64,000 bases of DNA, taken from NCBI GenBank assembly GCA_002490665.1, contig DKUL01000033.1:15426-79425 (forward strand). The letters run 5' to 3'. Position 1 is the stretch's first letter. Each line of letters starts with the position of its first letter. The position numbers and the translations under genes are program-made. This document shows positions 8,646 through 17,744 of the stretch, in pieces. Source of the stretch: Lachnospiraceae bacterium UBA7205. GTDB lineage: Bacteria > Bacillota > Clostridia > Lachnospirales > Lachnospiraceae. The notes beneath the pieces were generated by a model. It had not been told where the DNA came from, searched no databases, and saw only the letters and a program-made list of their open reading frames with translations.

Positions 8646-9743
8646 ATGGCAGGTTCATCATTCGGAAATATATTCAGAATCACTACATGGGGCGAATCCC
8701 ACGGCGCGGCAATCGGCGTTGTCGTCGACGGGTGTCCCGCAGGACTGGAGCTGGATGAACAGGACATCCAGAAGTTCCTTGACAGGAGGAAACCAGGCAG
8801 TTCCCGATACGCGACCCAGCGCAAGGAGGCAGACTGCGTCGAAATACTGTCCGGTATCTTTGAAGGAAAAACAACCGGTACCCCCATATCCATGCTTGTG
8901 CGCAATACATCACAGCGTTCATCCGATTACAGCGACATTGCCTCCTACTACCGTCCGGGGCATGCGGACTTTACGTTTGACCAGAAGTACGGCTTTCGTG
9001 ATTACCGCGGCGGCGGGCGCTCGTCCGGACGCGAGACAATCGGACGCGTGGCGGCAGGCGCCATCGCGTCGAAGCTTTTGTCTGAGCTTGGCATTACAGT
9101 GACGGCCTACACACAGGCTATCGGCGACATCGAAATATCCATGCAGAACTTTGACCTGGAGGAAGCGAGAACCAATCCCACCGGAATGCCTGACAAAGAG
9201 GCATCCGCCAGGGCAGAGGTCTATCTCAAAAAATGCATGGAAAATCTGGACTCCGCCGGAGGCGTCGTTGCCTGTAAGGTGACAAACCTCCCCGCCGGCA
9301 TCGGCGAGCCAGTATTTGAAAAGCTGGACGCAGGTCTCGCAAAGGCAATGCTGTCAATCGGTGCCGTCAAGGCATTTGAAATCGGCGACGGCGTAAAAGC
9401 CGCTGACGCAAACGGCTCGTCAAACAACGACAGCTTCCGCATGGAAGGCACACGCGTAACGAAGGCAACCAATCACGCAGGCGGAATCCTCGGCGGAATC
9501 AGTGACGGCTCGGAAATCATACTGAAAGCTTATTTTAAACCCACTCCGTCTATCTTCCAGAAGCAGGATACAGTCAATAAGGCAGGAGAAAATATCACCG
9601 TGCAGATAAAAGGGCGCCATGACCCCGTCATCGTACCAAGGGCGGTCGTCGTCGTCGAATCCATGACCGCAGTCACAATACTGGACATGCTTTTACAGAA
9701 TATGTGCGCAAAATTGGATAATATCAAAAAAATATATAAATGA
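8646..9743 (+). CDS. aroC: Chorismate synthase
   Basis: This enzyme removes phosphate from 5-enolpyruvylshikimate 3-phosphate to give chorismate, using reduced FMN. The 365-residue protein carries the three family signatures: GESHGAAIGVVVDGCPAG near residue 16, the Arg-rich YRGGGRSSGRETIGRVAAGA near residue 120, and RHDPVIVPRAVVVVESM near residue 325. AGAAAGGA precedes the start. It is a single gene with its own promoter and a strong terminator. Other shikimate genes are not in the window. Confidence 0.97.
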   Translation: MAGSSFGNIFRITTWGESHGAAIGVVVDGCPAGLELDEQDIQKFLDRRKPGSSRYATQRKEADCVEILSGIFEGKTTGTPISMLVRNTSQRSSDYSDIASYYRPGHADFTFDQKYGFRDYRGGGRSSGRETIGRVAAGAIASKLLSELGITVTAYTQAIGDIEISMQNFDLEEARTNPTGMPDKEASARAEVYLKKCMENLDSAGGVVACKVTNLPAGIGEPVFEKLDAGLAKAMLSIGAVKAFEIGDGVKAADANGSSNNDSFRMEGTRVTKATNHAGGILGGISDGSEIILKAYFKPTPSIFQKQDTVNKAGENITVQIKGRHDPVIVPRAVVVVESMTAVTILDMLLQNMCAKLDNIKKIYK

Positions 9744-9757
9744 CAATCCTTACATCC

Positions 9758-9800
9758 AAAAAGGCAGCCATCCCGGAAATATTCGGGGCGGCTGCCTTTT
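9758..9800. terminator. Bidirectional terminator between aroC and the lactonase-like gene
   Basis: A long stem pairs AAAAGGCAGCC with GGCTGCCTTTT, extended by CCCGG with CGGGG, around a short AT loop. It has an A run on the left and a T run on the right, so it can stop transcription arriving from both convergent genes. Confidence 0.85.
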
Positions 9801-9813
9801 CTATACACAGGCA

Positions 9814-10869
9814 CTATTCCAGTTCATGGAAAATAATACAGTTTGCCTGTTTGATTTTCAGTTCCTTGCCGTTCATTACCATGTAATTCTCATCGTAATT
9901 GATTCGGAAAAATGTCATCGTGTCGGATTCATGGTTCAGGCTCACGAGGTGCCTGTTATCCGGAAACAGCGCCGCGTCCTTGGGATATTCACCGCTTACA
10001 GGAAGATAAAACAGACGGTTTAACTCCCCTGTCTTTTGGTTGATTTCAAACAGGGAAACACAGTTGTCCCCCGCGGTGGATGCCAGGATATACCTGCCGT
10101 CAAAGGAAATATTCAATGCGCTTGCCGCAACTCCCTTTATCTCAAATTTGTCGGATGTCGGTATGGTCTGTATATGGTCAAAGTACGGAACATTTTCCTC
10201 CTCGTGATAATGATAAACATCAATACAGTTTTTCATCTCACTGATAATATACAGGAAACGTCCATCCTCCGAAAACTTCAGATGCCTTGGTGCCGAATCA
10301 ATGTCACAACGGATGATGTCAACCTGCCGCAGGACGCCTCTGTCATGGTCAAGCCTGTATATGTTGACATAATCTATCCCCAGGTCTGCCGCACACAAGT
10401 ACTTGTTGTCCCTCGTCATCTTGACACAGCTGATATGTGGTCTGTAGCTTCTCTCCGCAATACTTCCGAGCCCCCTGTGGAAAACCTCGTCCGTAATGGC
10501 ATCCACTGCCCCCGTACTGTCATCCAGATGCAGGACAGTTATCTTTCCATCGTGGTAGCCTGCACAGAACAGAAACTTGTCCTCATAGTCAGTGGAAAGG
10601 TAACACCCCCTCATGCTGTTGGTGGAAGCGGTATTCACAAATTCAAGATTTCCGTCCGGCAAAATTCTGTAGCTGCAAACACCAGTATCCGTTATCGCGT
10701 AAAGATACTTTCTGTTGTGCGAAATCGTTACGTATGAAGAATTTGTAATATTTACTTCTCCCTTTTCGTTGAAACGTCCCTTTTCCATATCAACGTCATA
10801 AATTTTAATACCATGCTTATCCCCCATCGTGTAGGTTGAAACATAAGCTACGCATTTCTTTCCTGCCAT
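9814..10869 (-). CDS. Beta-propeller protein of the 6-phosphogluconolactonase / YkgB-like lactonase family
   Basis: This 351-residue soluble protein belongs to the seven-bladed beta-propeller lactonase family, whose studied members hydrolyse 6-phosphogluconolactone. Repeated blade sequences are visible, such as KYLYAITDTGVCSYRI, GRFLYIISEMKNCIDVY, GRYILASTAGDNCVSLFEI and NRHLVSLNHESDTMTFF. The start MAGKKCVAYVSTYTMGDKHG follows AGGAGGAG; a start eight codons earlier would place the ribosome site inside the gene. No signal peptide is seen. It is monocistronic and its substrate is not known. Confidence 0.8.
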   Translation of the reverse strand: MAGKKCVAYVSTYTMGDKHGIKIYDVDMEKGRFNEKGEVNITNSSYVTISHNRKYLYAITDTGVCSYRILPDGNLEFVNTASTNSMRGCYLSTDYEDKFLFCAGYHDGKITVLHLDDSTGAVDAITDEVFHRGLGSIAERSYRPHISCVKMTRDNKYLCAADLGIDYVNIYRLDHDRGVLRQVDIIRCDIDSAPRHLKFSEDGRFLYIISEMKNCIDVYHYHEEENVPYFDHIQTIPTSDKFEIKGVAASALNISFDGRYILASTAGDNCVSLFEINQKTGELNRLFYLPVSGEYPKDAALFPDNRHLVSLNHESDTMTFFRINYDENYMVMNGKELKIKQANCIIFHELE

Positions 10870-10981
10870 ACCATTCTCCTCCTGATTGCACATTTATATT
10901 ACTGGCGGTCAAAAAGGCTGACCGCTCACTATAACCATATATAAAAATATTTTATCACAAGAGATTCTATTTGTTAATCAT

Positions 10982-13192
10982 TTATTGGATAAAATTCGGT
11001 TTTTTTCCATTGACAAACCGGTGAAAGTATGGAAATGCATCCTTGGTATCTTCCATGTTCAGCTCTATCGTGTACTGCGAGTCAAAAAAATCGGCGTAAT
11101 AGCTAATCGGCCATGAAAACACGTCACAGACCATGTTGTCAAGAATTTGCTGTATCTGCCCCTTGTCCGTATACTCCACTGCGTTTGTCTCCCGGGTATC
11201 AACCCATACACCTGTTGCTGTATAGGCACTGTACGCACTGTCAGAAGAATGCATTTCATCATAATTTTTTGTCACGCTGACTGACTTCACGTCCTCTGCC
11301 GTGAGCGTTCCCTCCATGTCAAAACCATATTCCTTTAACAGTGCAAGTGTTTTTGTAAACTGTGGATATACATACATCCTGCCTGTGTAGATATCATAGC
11401 TTTTTAAGCTGGCATATTCATCCTGTTCCGTGCTGCTTTTTAAAAACTCAATGGTACCGGAAGGTATGGTGTGGATAACGGTGTCCAGGGTAAGCTTCGT
11501 GTATTCTGACTGGTACGCCTCAATAATCCTGGACTGCATTTCAGGCGTAAGCTTAATCAGGTCGCTTTTAAAGTTGCCAATGCACTGCACCGCTTCAAAT
11601 GTGACATTCCATCCGCTGTTAAACATTGGCGTGGAGCCCAGCTTGTAGTCATAATCATTAAATATGTCCGAAAGCAGTCTGAGCGTGTCGGCATCGGCAA
11701 TATCAATCACATACCTTCGATATATATTTTCCCCATTCAGCAGCTTATATCCAAAAGAAACCTGCCGGTATGTTTTTTCCTTTTCCCGCGTCTCAATGTA
11801 CAGGTCGGATTCTTCAATTCCGTCATAATATTCAAATGTACGGTAGGAAAGCTTTTCCTTCGCAGCCTTGCGCGCAAGCTCCATGACGCTTGGATTTCCC
11901 TGTATCTCCATATTTATCATGCGGTATTCGTCAGCGCCAATATACAGCCTTCCATTATTTTCCAGGTAGATATCCCGCGACAGCGGCATCAGCTGTTCTA
12001 TGGAAACCGCGCAGCTCTGGAGCTGGTCATCCGCAGGCACATATGTATCATACCCCAGCACATCATTGCGGAAAATCAGATATATCAGCATTACGCATGC
12101 CCCGTTCAGCAGGAACTGCCTTTTGTGCATCAAAAGCCCGCGGAAGTCCAGACGAAATATAATCTCCATCAAAATACAAAGCAGGACAAAACTAAATATC
12201 AGCCCAAAAAGAAACCATCTGTCCGAGCCGACAGCTGTCTCGCTGAAAAATATTCCGCAGAAAAATGACGCGGGGATTACGATTAAGGTTTTGATTACAG
12301 GTTCCATTGCCGGAAATGCAATTGTTTTTCCTGCTGCCTCTGACGGCCTTTTCAAATAAATGATGTATGCAGCCAGCGTGTAGGCAATCGCCGCCGCTAT
12401 CAGCACCCACACATACGTATCGTCATACTTAAATAGTTCATCCGTCACCTCTGCCGTAGCCCTGCCGGGATAGGAGAACAGTTTTATGAGCATGGAAAGA
12501 GGCGAGAAACACCAGATTTTTTCGTCAATCAGGCTGTTGTCTATCCGGCTTCCATATATAACATATGTCTTGAGAAAGCGACTGGACATTGCCAGCTTCA
12601 GCGCAGACAAAATCATGCTGTAGCCAAACAGTATCCCTGTCCCCAATATGCTGAAAATCATATTTCCCGTTAGACCAGCCGCAATTATGGAAACACTGTA
12701 TGCCAGGATAAAAATAATCAGTTCGAGTTCAATGTAGGACACCATGAATGGAACTGTTTCCATCGAAAACGCATTTTTATTTGCAGCAATTCCTGCACAA
12801 ATTAACACATGAGTCAAAAAAGGAAGCAAAAACTGCAAAATTCCCGACAAATATTTGGACCAGAAAAGCTGTGTCCGGCTGACCGGAAGGCTGTGGTATG
12901 TGTCCAGCTGTGTCCTTGTGTGCAGGTAGGCATAGCCGCTGAGTGCACACAAAAATGCCGCTGCACACACTGCGACTGCCATAATAACCGCATCTGCCCC
13001 CAAAAAATAGTCCCTGACATAGGTGCCTATGTCATACGAGTATGATTTTGGATATCTCACAATGCTCTCCATCCGCATCATCATCGGGATTTCCAGAAAC
13101 AGGAAAAAGGCAATAAAAAGCAGTATCGGACACCAGATTCGTTTTTTAAAGTCCTGTTTGATAAGCTTAAAAAATAAGTTTTTTGATATCAT
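10982..13192 (-). CDS. ABC transporter permease of a YtrA-regulated system
   Basis: This 736-residue membrane protein is the permease partner of the ATPase just upstream. The first half has about ten hydrophobic helices; the C-terminal roughly 360 residues are largely soluble and probably extracellular. The start MISKNLFFKLIKQDFKKRIW is chosen because GGAGG lies nine bases before it; it overlaps the ATPase end by 26 bases, which suggests translational coupling. A sequence near residue 90 (TYHSLPVSRTQLFWSKYL) is typical of ABC-2 type permeases. With a YtrA-type regulator in the operon, a role in envelope stress or export of a membrane-active compound is likely, but the substrate is unknown. 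Confidence 0.8.
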   Translation of the reverse strand: MISKNLFFKLIKQDFKKRIWCPILLFIAFFLFLEIPMMMRMESIVRYPKSYSYDIGTYVRDYFLGADAVIMAVAVCAAAFLCALSGYAYLHTRTQLDTYHSLPVSRTQLFWSKYLSGILQFLLPFLTHVLICAGIAANKNAFSMETVPFMVSYIELELIIFILAYSVSIIAAGLTGNMIFSILGTGILFGYSMILSALKLAMSSRFLKTYVIYGSRIDNSLIDEKIWCFSPLSMLIKLFSYPGRATAEVTDELFKYDDTYVWVLIAAAIAYTLAAYIIYLKRPSEAAGKTIAFPAMEPVIKTLIVIPASFFCGIFFSETAVGSDRWFLFGLIFSFVLLCILMEIIFRLDFRGLLMHKRQFLLNGACVMLIYLIFRNDVLGYDTYVPADDQLQSCAVSIEQLMPLSRDIYLENNGRLYIGADEYRMINMEIQGNPSVMELARKAAKEKLSYRTFEYYDGIEESDLYIETREKEKTYRQVSFGYKLLNGENIYRRYVIDIADADTLRLLSDIFNDYDYKLGSTPMFNSGWNVTFEAVQCIGNFKSDLIKLTPEMQSRIIEAYQSEYTKLTLDTVIHTIPSGTIEFLKSSTEQDEYASLKSYDIYTGRMYVYPQFTKTLALLKEYGFDMEGTLTAEDVKSVSVTKNYDEMHSSDSAYSAYTATGVWVDTRETNAVEYTDKGQIQQILDNMVCDVFSWPISYYADFFDSQYTIELNMEDTKDAFPYFHRFVNGKKPNFIQ

Positions 13193-14069
13193 ATCCGACA
13201 ACCTCCGTTTCACTGATAAATATCTCCTCAAGGGTAAGCGGGAGGATTTCTGAAAAAACCGGCGAAAAACTATTTAACTTGAGCATAATTTCTTCCTCTG
13301 CCCCCCGCGCGGTAAATGTAGTCAGGCTTCCGCGTCTGTCCGCCTTGATGATGTCAAGCAGCTCAAACGCGGCACGCTCGTCATCAGGACTCTGGAAGAC
13401 ACACTGGATATTATGGATATTCAGCTTCATCTCCTCCAGGTCTTTCTGCATCAGCACACCACCCTGGTGCAGGATTCCCACGCAGTCGCAGATATCCTCA
13501 AGCTCCCGCAGGTTATGCGAGGCGATAACCGGTGTAAACGCCCTTTCGGCAAGCTCTCCCGCAAAGATGCTTTTGACCGCCTGCCGCATGACGGGGTCAA
13601 GCCCGTCAAATGTCTCATCACACAACATGTATTTTGTGTTTGCACAGACACCCAGAAGCACAGAAAGCTGCTTCTTCATCCCTTTTGAAAATGTGTTGAC
13701 CTTCCGGCGTGCCTTTAACTGAAACCTGGCAAGCATTTCATCGAAACGGGGCATATCAAATTTCGGATAGAAATCCTTATAAAAACGCGCCATGTCCTTC
13801 GGTGTTGCGTTCGGCAGAAAATACTGCTCATCCGGTATGTAAAATATATCTGCCTTGGCTTTTGGATTTTCATATACTTTCCGTTCATCTACCAGAATCT
13901 CTCCCCGGTCGGGCTTCAGGATTCCGCTTACCATCCTCAGGAACGTACTTTTACCCGCGCCATTTGTTCCTATCAGCCCAAAGACCTCCTGTTCCTTTAT
14001 TGTCACAGTGACATCATCCACTGCCAGAACCTTGTCAAACTGTTTTTTCACATGCTCTGCCGTTATCAT
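13167..14069 (-). CDS. ABC transporter ATP-binding protein (YtrB-like)
   Basis: This 300-residue ATPase powers the permease encoded downstream. Walker A is GTNGAGKSTFL (about residue 34), the ABC signature region is FSKGMKKQLSVLLGVC, Walker B is YMLCDETFDGLDP, and the H-loop His is in IASHNLRELEDI. The C-terminal 80 residues form the extra domain common in drug/lantibiotic-type ATPases. The start follows AAGGAGGGGGATT and overlaps the regulator gene by 35 bases, so the three genes form one operon. Confidence 0.9.
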   Translation of the reverse strand: MITAEHVKKQFDKVLAVDDVTVTIKEQEVFGLIGTNGAGKSTFLRMVSGILKPDRGEILVDERKVYENPKAKADIFYIPDEQYFLPNATPKDMARFYKDFYPKFDMPRFDEMLARFQLKARRKVNTFSKGMKKQLSVLLGVCANTKYMLCDETFDGLDPVMRQAVKSIFAGELAERAFTPVIASHNLRELEDICDCVGILHQGGVLMQKDLEEMKLNIHNIQCVFQSPDDERAAFELLDIIKADRRGSLTTFTARGAEEEIMLKLNSFSPVFSEILPLTLEEIFISETEVVGYDIKKLIF

Positions 14070-14475
14070 AATCCCCCTCCTTCACACTTGTATCACGGAA
14101 TGCCGCTACCCTGCTGTTTCGTATGCATCCTTCGAGCATTTCCCGCAATTCCTCCGCGGATATCCCCGCAAGCAGCGCCTTGTCCACCTCTACCTGCATT
14201 GTCCTGCGAAGCTCCTGGCGTTTGTTGTCCGCTGCGACTGCTGTTTCACTTACAAAGCTACCTTTCCCCTTTAAAGTATATATGTATCCTGCCCGCTCCA
14301 GTTCCTGATAGGCACGCTGTATGGTATTGGGATTTAATGACAACTCCATGGCAAGACTTCTGACAGATGGCATCGGTGCGTTGGACTGTAATGCCCCGCA
14401 CAATATCATTTGCTGAAAACGCTCAATGACCTGCTCATAAATCGGGCGTCTGTCCTTATGGTCTATCAAAATCAT
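14035..14475 (-). CDS. GntR-family transcriptional regulator, YtrA subfamily
   Basis: This 146-residue repressor-type regulator has an N-terminal winged helix (PIYEQVIERFQQMILCGAL, then SVRSLAMELSLNPNTIQRAY and GKGSFVSE). Its short C-terminal helical part has no large ligand domain, as is typical of the YtrA subfamily. The second of two close ATGs (14473-14475) is chosen because AGGAG is eight bases before it. It is the first gene of an operon with an ABC ATPase and permease. A palindromic site lies between its promoter and its start, so it probably represses its own operon until a cell-envelope signal appears. Confidence 0.9.
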   Translation of the reverse strand: MILIDHKDRRPIYEQVIERFQQMILCGALQSNAPMPSVRSLAMELSLNPNTIQRAYQELERAGYIYTLKGKGSFVSETAVAADNKRQELRRTMQVEVDKALLAGISAEELREMLEGCIRNSRVAAFRDTSVKEGDYDNGRACEKTV

Positions 14476-14497
14476 TGTCATGTCTCCTTTCTCAACT

Positions 14498-14516
14498 GTA
14501 TTAGTACAATTAATAC
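14498..14516 (-). promoter_or_regulatory. Palindromic operator of the GntR/ABC operon
   Basis: GTATTA-N7-TAATAC, with perfect six-base arms, lies directly downstream of the -10 box and upstream of the ribosome site. It is well placed to block transcription when bound by the YtrA-like regulator encoded next to it. Confidence 0.65.
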
Positions 14517-14522
14517 AGCAAA

Positions 14523-14551
14523 AGTATACAATAGTTGTAAAATATTGTCAA
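14523..14551 (-). promoter_or_regulatory. Promoter of the GntR/ABC operon
   Basis: A consensus TTGACA (14546-14551) and TATACT (14523-14528) are separated by 17 bases on the minus strand. The -35 box abuts the T tract of the metH terminator. Confidence 0.85.
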
Positions 14552-14552
14552 C

Positions 14553-14579
14553 AAAAAAGAGAGCTTTTTACAGCTCTCC
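14553..14579 (-). terminator. Rho-independent terminator of the metH operon
   Basis: On the minus strand GAGAGCT pairs with AGCTCTC, followed by TTTTTT. The metH stop codon itself lies inside the hairpin, so terminator and coding end overlap. Confidence 0.8.
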
Positions 14580-16985
14580 CTTATCATAAAGGTCATTTGC
14601 ATAGCGCACAGACCCCATTGCATCCCTGGAATAAAAGTCTGCCCCTATCATATCCGCATATTCCTGTGTAAGCACGGCACCGCCTACCATGACCTTGCAG
14701 TCTGTGCCGCTTTCCCGCAGCAGCCTGATGGTTGCCTCCATATTGACTACAGTGGTCGTCATCAGCGCACTTAGTCCGACCAGCCGCACATTCTGTTCCT
14801 GCACTGTTTTCAAAACCACCTCCGGCTCGACGTCCTTCCCGAGGTCAATCATTTCAAACCCATAGTTTTCAAGCAAGGTCTTTACGATGTTTTTCCCAAT
14901 GTCATGAATATCGCCTTTCACTGTCGCAATGACGATTTTTCCCTTGCTCTCGCTGTTCTTTCCCTGTTTTGACAGGCTTGTCTTAATTGCCGCGAAGGAT
15001 GCCTTTGCAGCATCCGCACTCATCAGAAGCTGTGGGAGAAACATTTTCTTCTCCTCGAAACCCTTTCCCACGACATCCAGCGCCGGAATCAGTTTCTCAT
15101 TGATAATCGTCAGTGAATCCGTATTCTGCTCGAGCAGTTTTACCGTCGCCTCGTACGCACTCTCCGAAAGCCCCTTTATAATCGCCTCGTCCAGCGTAAG
15201 CGTACTGCTTTTGGAAGCAGCCGGGGCAGCAGGCTTGTCCGCAGTCTGCGATGCCTTCGCAATGTACTCCATGCACTGGTCGTCCTCGCCAATCAGTGCA
15301 TTAAAGCTGTAATATGCCGCCATCATCGGCTCACTTGACGGATTTACGATGCCTGCACTCAGCCCATTGTTCATTGCCATTGTAAAAAACGCAGTGTTGA
15401 TGCGGCTCCTCTCCGGAAGTCCAAAAGAGATGTTGGAAACGCCAAGCACCGTGTGCAGCCCGAGCTCATACCGAATCCTGCGCAAGGTTTCCAGCGTGAC
15501 GGTTGCATTATCCTGTCCGGTGCTTATGGTAAGCACGAGCGCATCCATGACAAGGTTCTTCTTTGGAATGCCATAAGAGGCAGCGGTTTTCATTATTTTT
15601 TCAGCAATCCTCAGTCTGCCTTCCACCGTCTCAGGAATGCCGCTTTCGTCAAGACACAGGCACACCACAACTGCGCCATACTTTTTTGCGATGGGAAATA
15701 CGCTCTCCATAGACTCCTTTTTGCCATTTACGGAGTTTAACATCGGCTTTCCATTGTAGTACCGCAGTCCGCGCTCCATGGCATCCGTATCAGAAGTGTC
15801 AATCTGCAAGGGCAGATCGATAATCGCCTGTATGCCTGTCACTGCCTCCTCCATGAGCTGCGGCTCGTCTATTTCCGGAAGTCCCACATTCACATCTAAA
15901 ATGTGTGCTCCGTTTTCCTCCTGCACAAGACCCTCTTTGTAGATGTACTCCATATCATGGTCGCGCAGCGCCTGCTTGAACTTTGATTTGCCCGTGGGAT
16001 TGATGCGTTCCCCTATAATGAGCGGTTTTCTGGAAAAAGTCACGGCGTGATTATAGGACGACACGACTGTCAATCCTTTATCCGTTGGTGGCACAATGTC
16101 CATCTTCCCGCAAAGCTCCACGACCCTTTTTATGTGTGCAGGCGTTGTTCCGCAGCATCCGCCCACCACGTCTGCCCCCATTTCGACAAGCATTTTTACA
16201 CTCTCTGCAAACGCATCCGGTTCCACGTCAAATACGGTCTGCCCGTTTACGACAACAGGAAGCCCTGCGTTCGGGTTTATCACAATCGGCAGTGAGCAGC
16301 ACGCCGTCAGCTGTGGCAGCAGTTTTTTCATCTGCTCCGGTCCAAGACCACAGTTAAAACCGATAGCGTCAGCACCAAGCCCCTCAAGCATTGCCGTCAC
16401 ACTTGCGACATCCCCGCCTGTCAGCAGTTTTCCGCTTTCATCAAATATCATCGTGACGACAACAGGAAGGCTGCTGTTCTCCTTTGCCGCAAGGACAGCA
16501 GCCTTCATCTCATAGGAGTCGCTCATGGTCTCAATCAGAATCAGGTCAGCCCCAGCCTTATCGCCCGCAATAATAATTTCCCTGAATGTCTCATACGCCT
16601 GGTCAAAGGTTATCTCCCCGAGCGGCTTTAAAAGCTTCCCGATAGAGCCGATATCCAGCACCGAAAACATTGGCGATTCTGCCGCATTCTCCTTTTTCAC
16701 TTCCGCGATGGCTTCCTTTGTCAGCCGGATGCCCGCTGTCACGAGCTCCTCCACAGAATACGCAAGATTTTTACACTTAAATGCATTTACACCGAAGGTA
16801 TTTGCTGAAACCATGTTGCTTCCCGCCAGCAGATAGTCCTTATGAATCTGCTTTATCACTTCCGGGTGCAGGATATTCCATGTCTCGGGAATTTCCCCTG
16901 TCTGAAGTCCCCTTTCCTGTAAAAGCGTGCCCATCCCGCCATCAAAAAAAAGTATCTGTTTCCCAAGCAAGTCCCTAAAATTCAT
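14568..16985 (-). CDS. metH: Cobalamin-dependent methionine synthase lacking the reactivation domain
   Basis: This protein transfers a methyl group from methyltetrahydrofolate through cobalamin to homocysteine. The 805 residues hold an N-terminal homocysteine domain with zinc-binding Cys (GFNCGLGP and VGGCCGTTPAHI), a pterin domain (IIGERINPTGKSKFKQAL and DVNVGLPEIDEP), a helical cap, and a C-terminal B12 domain with the cobalt-ligand motif DIHDIGKNIV near residue 690. The fourth domain, which binds S-adenosylmethionine for reactivation in E. coli MetH, is missing but is supplied by the gene directly upstream. The start is one of two adjacent ATGs overlapping that gene's stop, after GGAGGT. 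Confidence 0.95.
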   Translation of the reverse strand: MNFRDLLGKQILFFDGGMGTLLQERGLQTGEIPETWNILHPEVIKQIHKDYLLAGSNMVSANTFGVNAFKCKNLAYSVEELVTAGIRLTKEAIAEVKKENAAESPMFSVLDIGSIGKLLKPLGEITFDQAYETFREIIIAGDKAGADLILIETMSDSYEMKAAVLAAKENSSLPVVVTMIFDESGKLLTGGDVASVTAMLEGLGADAIGFNCGLGPEQMKKLLPQLTACCSLPIVINPNAGLPVVVNGQTVFDVEPDAFAESVKMLVEMGADVVGGCCGTTPAHIKRVVELCGKMDIVPPTDKGLTVVSSYNHAVTFSRKPLIIGERINPTGKSKFKQALRDHDMEYIYKEGLVQEENGAHILDVNVGLPEIDEPQLMEEAVTGIQAIIDLPLQIDTSDTDAMERGLRYYNGKPMLNSVNGKKESMESVFPIAKKYGAVVVCLCLDESGIPETVEGRLRIAEKIMKTAASYGIPKKNLVMDALVLTISTGQDNATVTLETLRRIRYELGLHTVLGVSNISFGLPERSRINTAFFTMAMNNGLSAGIVNPSSEPMMAAYYSFNALIGEDDQCMEYIAKASQTADKPAAPAASKSSTLTLDEAIIKGLSESAYEATVKLLEQNTDSLTIINEKLIPALDVVGKGFEEKKMFLPQLLMSADAAKASFAAIKTSLSKQGKNSESKGKIVIATVKGDIHDIGKNIVKTLLENYGFEMIDLGKDVEPEVVLKTVQEQNVRLVGLSALMTTTVVNMEATIRLLRESGTDCKVMVGGAVLTQEYADMIGADFYSRDAMGSVRYANDLYDKGEL

Positions 16986-17689
16986 CATACACCTCCACGA
17001 AATGCACATTCCATATTGTCACAAGTCTCACATTTATTGATATGGCAGCTCTGCGGGTTTGCCGTCAGCCCGATAAAGGCGGTAACACTTTTTGTCGGAT
17101 ACATCAGCAGGCTGTCCGTAAGCGTAAGTCCTATGCGCTTTGTACATTCCAGTTCCTCAAATATTTTTTTTTGCGCCTGTAACGGCAAATCACCGTAACC
17201 CGGGCTGAACCGCGGCCGCAGATACAGCCTGTCTGTGCCGGAAGAACACGCGTCGCATATTTTTTCCTGAAGGATATTACAGTATGCCTCAATGCATGCT
17301 GCGCCGCACGCCTGTATGATTGCCGCCTTTGCCATGTTCAGTACTTCATACCGCTGTAGCAGCTTGTCCGCTTCAATACCAAGCGTCGCTGCCAGCAAAA
17401 CCACCCTGCTGCACTGTGCGAGGTTGGATGCCAGATTTCTGCTTTCAAAAGAGAGCGCTTTGTCAGAGATTAAGGTAATGCCTGTTTCATTTGTGCTGCA
17501 CTCATATATTCGGTATATGTTTTTGGGGTTTACCACATTTACCAGGTGTGCAATCACATCCTTGATAAGTGATTGGATATCATCGTCAGGAATGCCCGCC
17601 CCATATCCGAGATATCGGTATATTTCCCTTATATTTACTCGTTCCCTGATTTCGCTGTTTACTGCCTCCACGCCAATATCTCCATTCAT
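16985..17689 (-). CDS. Stand-alone methionine synthase reactivation-domain protein
   Basis: This 234-residue protein matches the S-adenosylmethionine-binding activation domain normally fused to the C-terminus of MetH, which remethylates cobalamin that has become oxidised. Characteristic stretches are IREIYRYLGYG at the N-terminus and LRPRFSPGYGDLPL near residue 160. The C-terminal end has a Cys-rich tail (CHINKCETCDNMEC). It overlaps the metH start, so the two are translationally coupled and act together. A GTG six codons further in (17669-17671), preceded by GGAG, is an alternative start. An electron donor such as flavodoxin would be encoded elsewhere. Confidence 0.88.
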   Translation of the reverse strand: MNGDIGVEAVNSEIRERVNIREIYRYLGYGAGIPDDDIQSLIKDVIAHLVNVVNPKNIYRIYECSTNETGITLISDKALSFESRNLASNLAQCSRVVLLAATLGIEADKLLQRYEVLNMAKAAIIQACGAACIEAYCNILQEKICDACSSGTDRLYLRPRFSPGYGDLPLQAQKKIFEELECTKRIGLTLTDSLLMYPTKSVTAFIGLTANPQSCHINKCETCDNMECAFRGGV

Positions 17690-17712
17690 TCCATTCTATA
17701 TGTACACGGCAC

Positions 17713-17738
17713 AATGGGCAGGACAATGCCTGCCCATT
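17713..17738. other. Strong hairpin between the Cys-rich gene and the metH operon
   Basis: AATGGGCAGG pairs perfectly with CCTGCCCATT around a six-base loop. A T run follows only on the plus strand, where no gene reads toward it. On the minus strand it may still slow or end transcription of the Cys-rich gene or protect a 3' end. Confidence 0.55.
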
Positions 17739-17744
17739 TTTTCA

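Noticed and set aside
17690..17744. Cobalamin or SAM riboswitch before the metH operon
   Set aside because: The interval is about 55 bases and holds only a simple hairpin; no riboswitch core is present.
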